DNA from: a virus
Virus record (IMG/VR): IMGVR_UViG_3300021197_001287
Span: 1-22,154 of that record
Length of the DNA stretch: 22,154 nt
Direction: 5' to 3' (one strand)
Notes under the pieces: model-generated
Databases searched by the model: none
Told to the model about the DNA's origin: nothing
The model's input: the letters and a program-made list of their open reading frames with translations, nothing else
Shown: positions 21,202-22,154 of the stretch, in pieces
Numbering within the stretch: the stretch's first letter is position 1
How the letters are laid out: every line of letters begins with the position of its first letter
Program-made: the position numbers and the translations under genes

Positions 21202-21640
21202 AATAATAGTTGTTGTTGATTGCTCTCAGCGTTTATGCGGACTTGAGACCGCCACCCCATGTGGTCGCTTTACAATCTTATGTCCCCCTTGATACGTCAT
21301 CGAAGTCTCCTATCGGAATCCTGCGTTACCACTTCCTGTTCTTATGGTGCGTATTAATTAGCACGGCATCGCCACTTGGAGTGTTACCCCAAGGTCGGTA
21401 TCGGGTTGGACTGAGAAAGAACACCTGCTGTTTGGGTCGGTCGCATATACTCTGAAGTGCAATTGAATGAGCTTCTCCGCACCGAAGTGCTACCAGAGTA
21501 GGGAATCGATTTTCGACTGATGTCAGCTAGGAAAGAACATACAGTAATTAAACTGTAATACCGATAATGCATACATATTTGATTCAATCGAGCAAAAAAT
21601 GACCCACATTCAAAACTAGTGATTTTCCGATAGAAAAACA
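21202..21640. other. non-coding region with hairpins
   Basis: No credible gene. Local stems: GCGG/CCGC (21237-21252), CCAC/GTGG (21252-21264), GTGC/GCAC (21347-21364), a CTTGG/CCAAG stem near 21375-21393, GCAC-CGAA-GTGC (21479-21490, a C(UUCG)G tetraloop on the minus strand), CTGA-TG-TCAG near 21516-21526 and TACAGT/ACTGTA (21540-21557). It may be a structured leader or non-coding RNA of the minus block. No tRNA could be folded. Confidence 0.45.
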
Positions 21641-21674
21641 AAATAATGAAACTACCTTCATTTGCTTAATTTCC

Positions 21675-21720
21675 ATGCACATTCAATGCACACACCTCAT
21701 TTCAATGCACACCTATGCAC
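21675..21720. repeat. four ATGCAC repeats
   Basis: ATGCAC occurs at 21675, 21686, 21705 and 21715, with two copies in the longer context TTCAATGCACAC. Read on the other strand this is GTGCAT, close to the TTGCAT core of the repeats further right. The cluster lies in A/T-rich, gene-free DNA. Confidence 0.75.
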
Positions 21721-21754
21721 TATTTAGTTACGTAAGTCGTTGATTATCAGTACG

Positions 21755-21920
21755 GTTGCATTAAATTGCATAGCCCGTAGTGAGCCATAAATGCCCCTAG
21801 AAGGCGTCTTTGATTCGAGGCGACCTCTCCCCCTCGCAAATCATCCAAGGAGCATACAGCCAATTTCGCCATTTTTAGTTGCATTAAATTGCATAGCAAG
21901 TTGCATTAAAATTGCATAGC
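21755..21920. repeat. three GTTGCATTAAATTGCATAGC iterons
   Basis: A 20-mer occurs exactly at 21755-21774 and 21878-21897 and with one inserted A at 21900-21920. The last two are 22 bases apart, about two helical turns. Each contains two TTGCAT cores around TTAAA. Such iterons fit an initiator, repressor or terminase binding site. Confidence 0.85.
21811..21843. other. hairpin between iterons
   Basis: TGAT-T-CGAGG (21811-21820) can pair with CCTCG-CAA-ATCA (21832-21843): five plus four base pairs around an internal loop, with an 11-base pyrimidine-rich loop. It lies between the first and second iteron. Function unknown. Confidence 0.4.
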
Positions 21921-21960
21921 ACCAACTCAGCCCCAGTCTCAACCCTAAATCCCCCCTTAA

Positions 21961-21992
21961 TGAGACACATGTCTCAATAGTACTCACGTGAG
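21961..21992. promoter_or_regulatory. two adjacent palindromic operator candidates
   Basis: TGAGACA-CA-TGTCTCA (21961-21976) has perfect seven-base arms, and CTCACGTGAG (21983-21992) is a perfect 10-bp palindrome. They directly precede an extended -10 on the plus strand, a normal repressor or activator position. Confidence 0.6.
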
Positions 21993-21993
21993 G

Positions 21994-22004
21994 TGATATA
22001 TAAT
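21994..22004 (+). promoter_or_regulatory. extended -10 promoter candidate
   Basis: TGATATATAAT contains TGnTATATA and an overlapping perfect TATAAT (21999-22004). The -35 region is poor, consistent with an extended -10 or activator-dependent promoter. It points to the plus-strand ORF at 22094, leaving a leader of about 80 bases. Confidence 0.5.
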
Positions 22005-22093
22005 AATGTGGGGTGAATAACCCATCTTCCCTTCAGAGGAAATAAAATAAGGTCATTACCTATTAACCTTACAACCTAAGGGGTTCCCCTAAG

Positions 22094-22154
22094 ATGAGAC
22101 TCAGTCGCAATAGAGCCAACCGCAACAGACGGGTGGGGGCGGTCAGAAGTCTGG
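22094..22154 (+). CDS. start of a plus-strand gene, partial
   Basis: ATG 22094 opens a frame that runs off the right edge after 20 codons: MRLSRNRANRNRRVGAVRSL, strongly basic. No clear Shine-Dalgarno; an AGGGG/CCCCT stem lies just before the ATG. Its promoter-like upstream region and orientation away from the minus block suggest it begins the plus-strand operon, whose far end is the virion block at the left of the window if the genome is circularly permuted. It is too short to identify. Confidence 0.4.
   Translation, partial: MRLSRNRANRNRRVGAVRSL

Noticed and set aside
21225-21300. tRNA-like T-arm (GCGGTCTCAAGTCCGC on the minus strand)
   Set aside because: The stem has only four pairs with an eight-base loop, and no acceptor, D or anticodon arm can be built around it.
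21210-21455. 81-codon plus-strand frame
   Set aside because: Starts at TTG inside the leader of a minus-strand gene, has odd composition and overlaps another poor frame; no ribosome site.
21384-21641. 85-codon minus-strand frame
   Set aside because: TTG start, Ser/Arg/Cys-rich low-quality sequence and no family resemblance; the region shows hairpins and repeats instead.

Overview
The window looks like part of a tailed double-stranded DNA phage (about 43% GC by eye). Three things support this: a large virion-type gene block on the plus strand, a compact recombination and replication block on the minus strand, and many overlapping genes of 50-150 codons. The protein families (ERF annealase, endonuclease VII, DnaB-type helicase, SleB-type endolysin, a very large polyvalent internal virion protein) resemble those of aquatic podovirus-like phages. 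The host cannot be named from sequence alone. Many start codons are preceded by A/C-rich leaders without a Shine-Dalgarno sequence, a style common in Bacteroidota among others, but a few internal genes do carry a perfect AGGAGG. No integrase, tRNA, CRISPR array or insertion sequence was recognised.

Layout. (1) Plus strand, 1-11011: the end of the virion block. It holds two tiny basic proteins, three beta-rich structural-type proteins chained by stop/start overlaps, a helical 498-residue protein and a 2318-residue giant protein. (2) 11012-11173: convergent junction with an intrinsic terminator acting on minus-strand transcripts. (3) Minus strand, 16568 down to 11174: replication and recombination genes in transcription order (PD-(D/E)XK exonuclease, two small proteins, a second ExK-type nuclease candidate, HTH protein, a 53-residue coiled coil, endonuclease VII, ERF annealase, a coiled-coil protein, an SSB-tailed small protein, an Nmad1/DUF1599 protein, a small protein and DnaB). 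No polymerase or primase is in the window, so this module probably borrows the host replisome. (4) Minus strand, 21201 down to 16636: small, mostly unrecognised genes, plus a holin-like membrane protein, a zinc-ribbon protein and a secreted SleB-type cell wall hydrolase. (5) 21202-22093: about 0.9 kb with no credible gene, holding hairpins, TGCAT-type iterons, two palindromes and an extended -10 promoter. It faces a plus-strand ORF that runs off the right edge. This is the likely divergent control region and possibly an origin.

The most interesting content is regulatory. Two minus-strand genes are each preceded by a terminator that runs into a small hairpin whose stem differs by a compensatory base pair, then a shared ATTATTATG-type leader. 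Two other genes have a -10-like hexamer in the loop of an inverted repeat at exactly the same distance from the ATG. A cluster of four CTTAAG repeats shares a motif with one of those promoter sites. Together these suggest a phage-specific transcription control scheme on the early strand.
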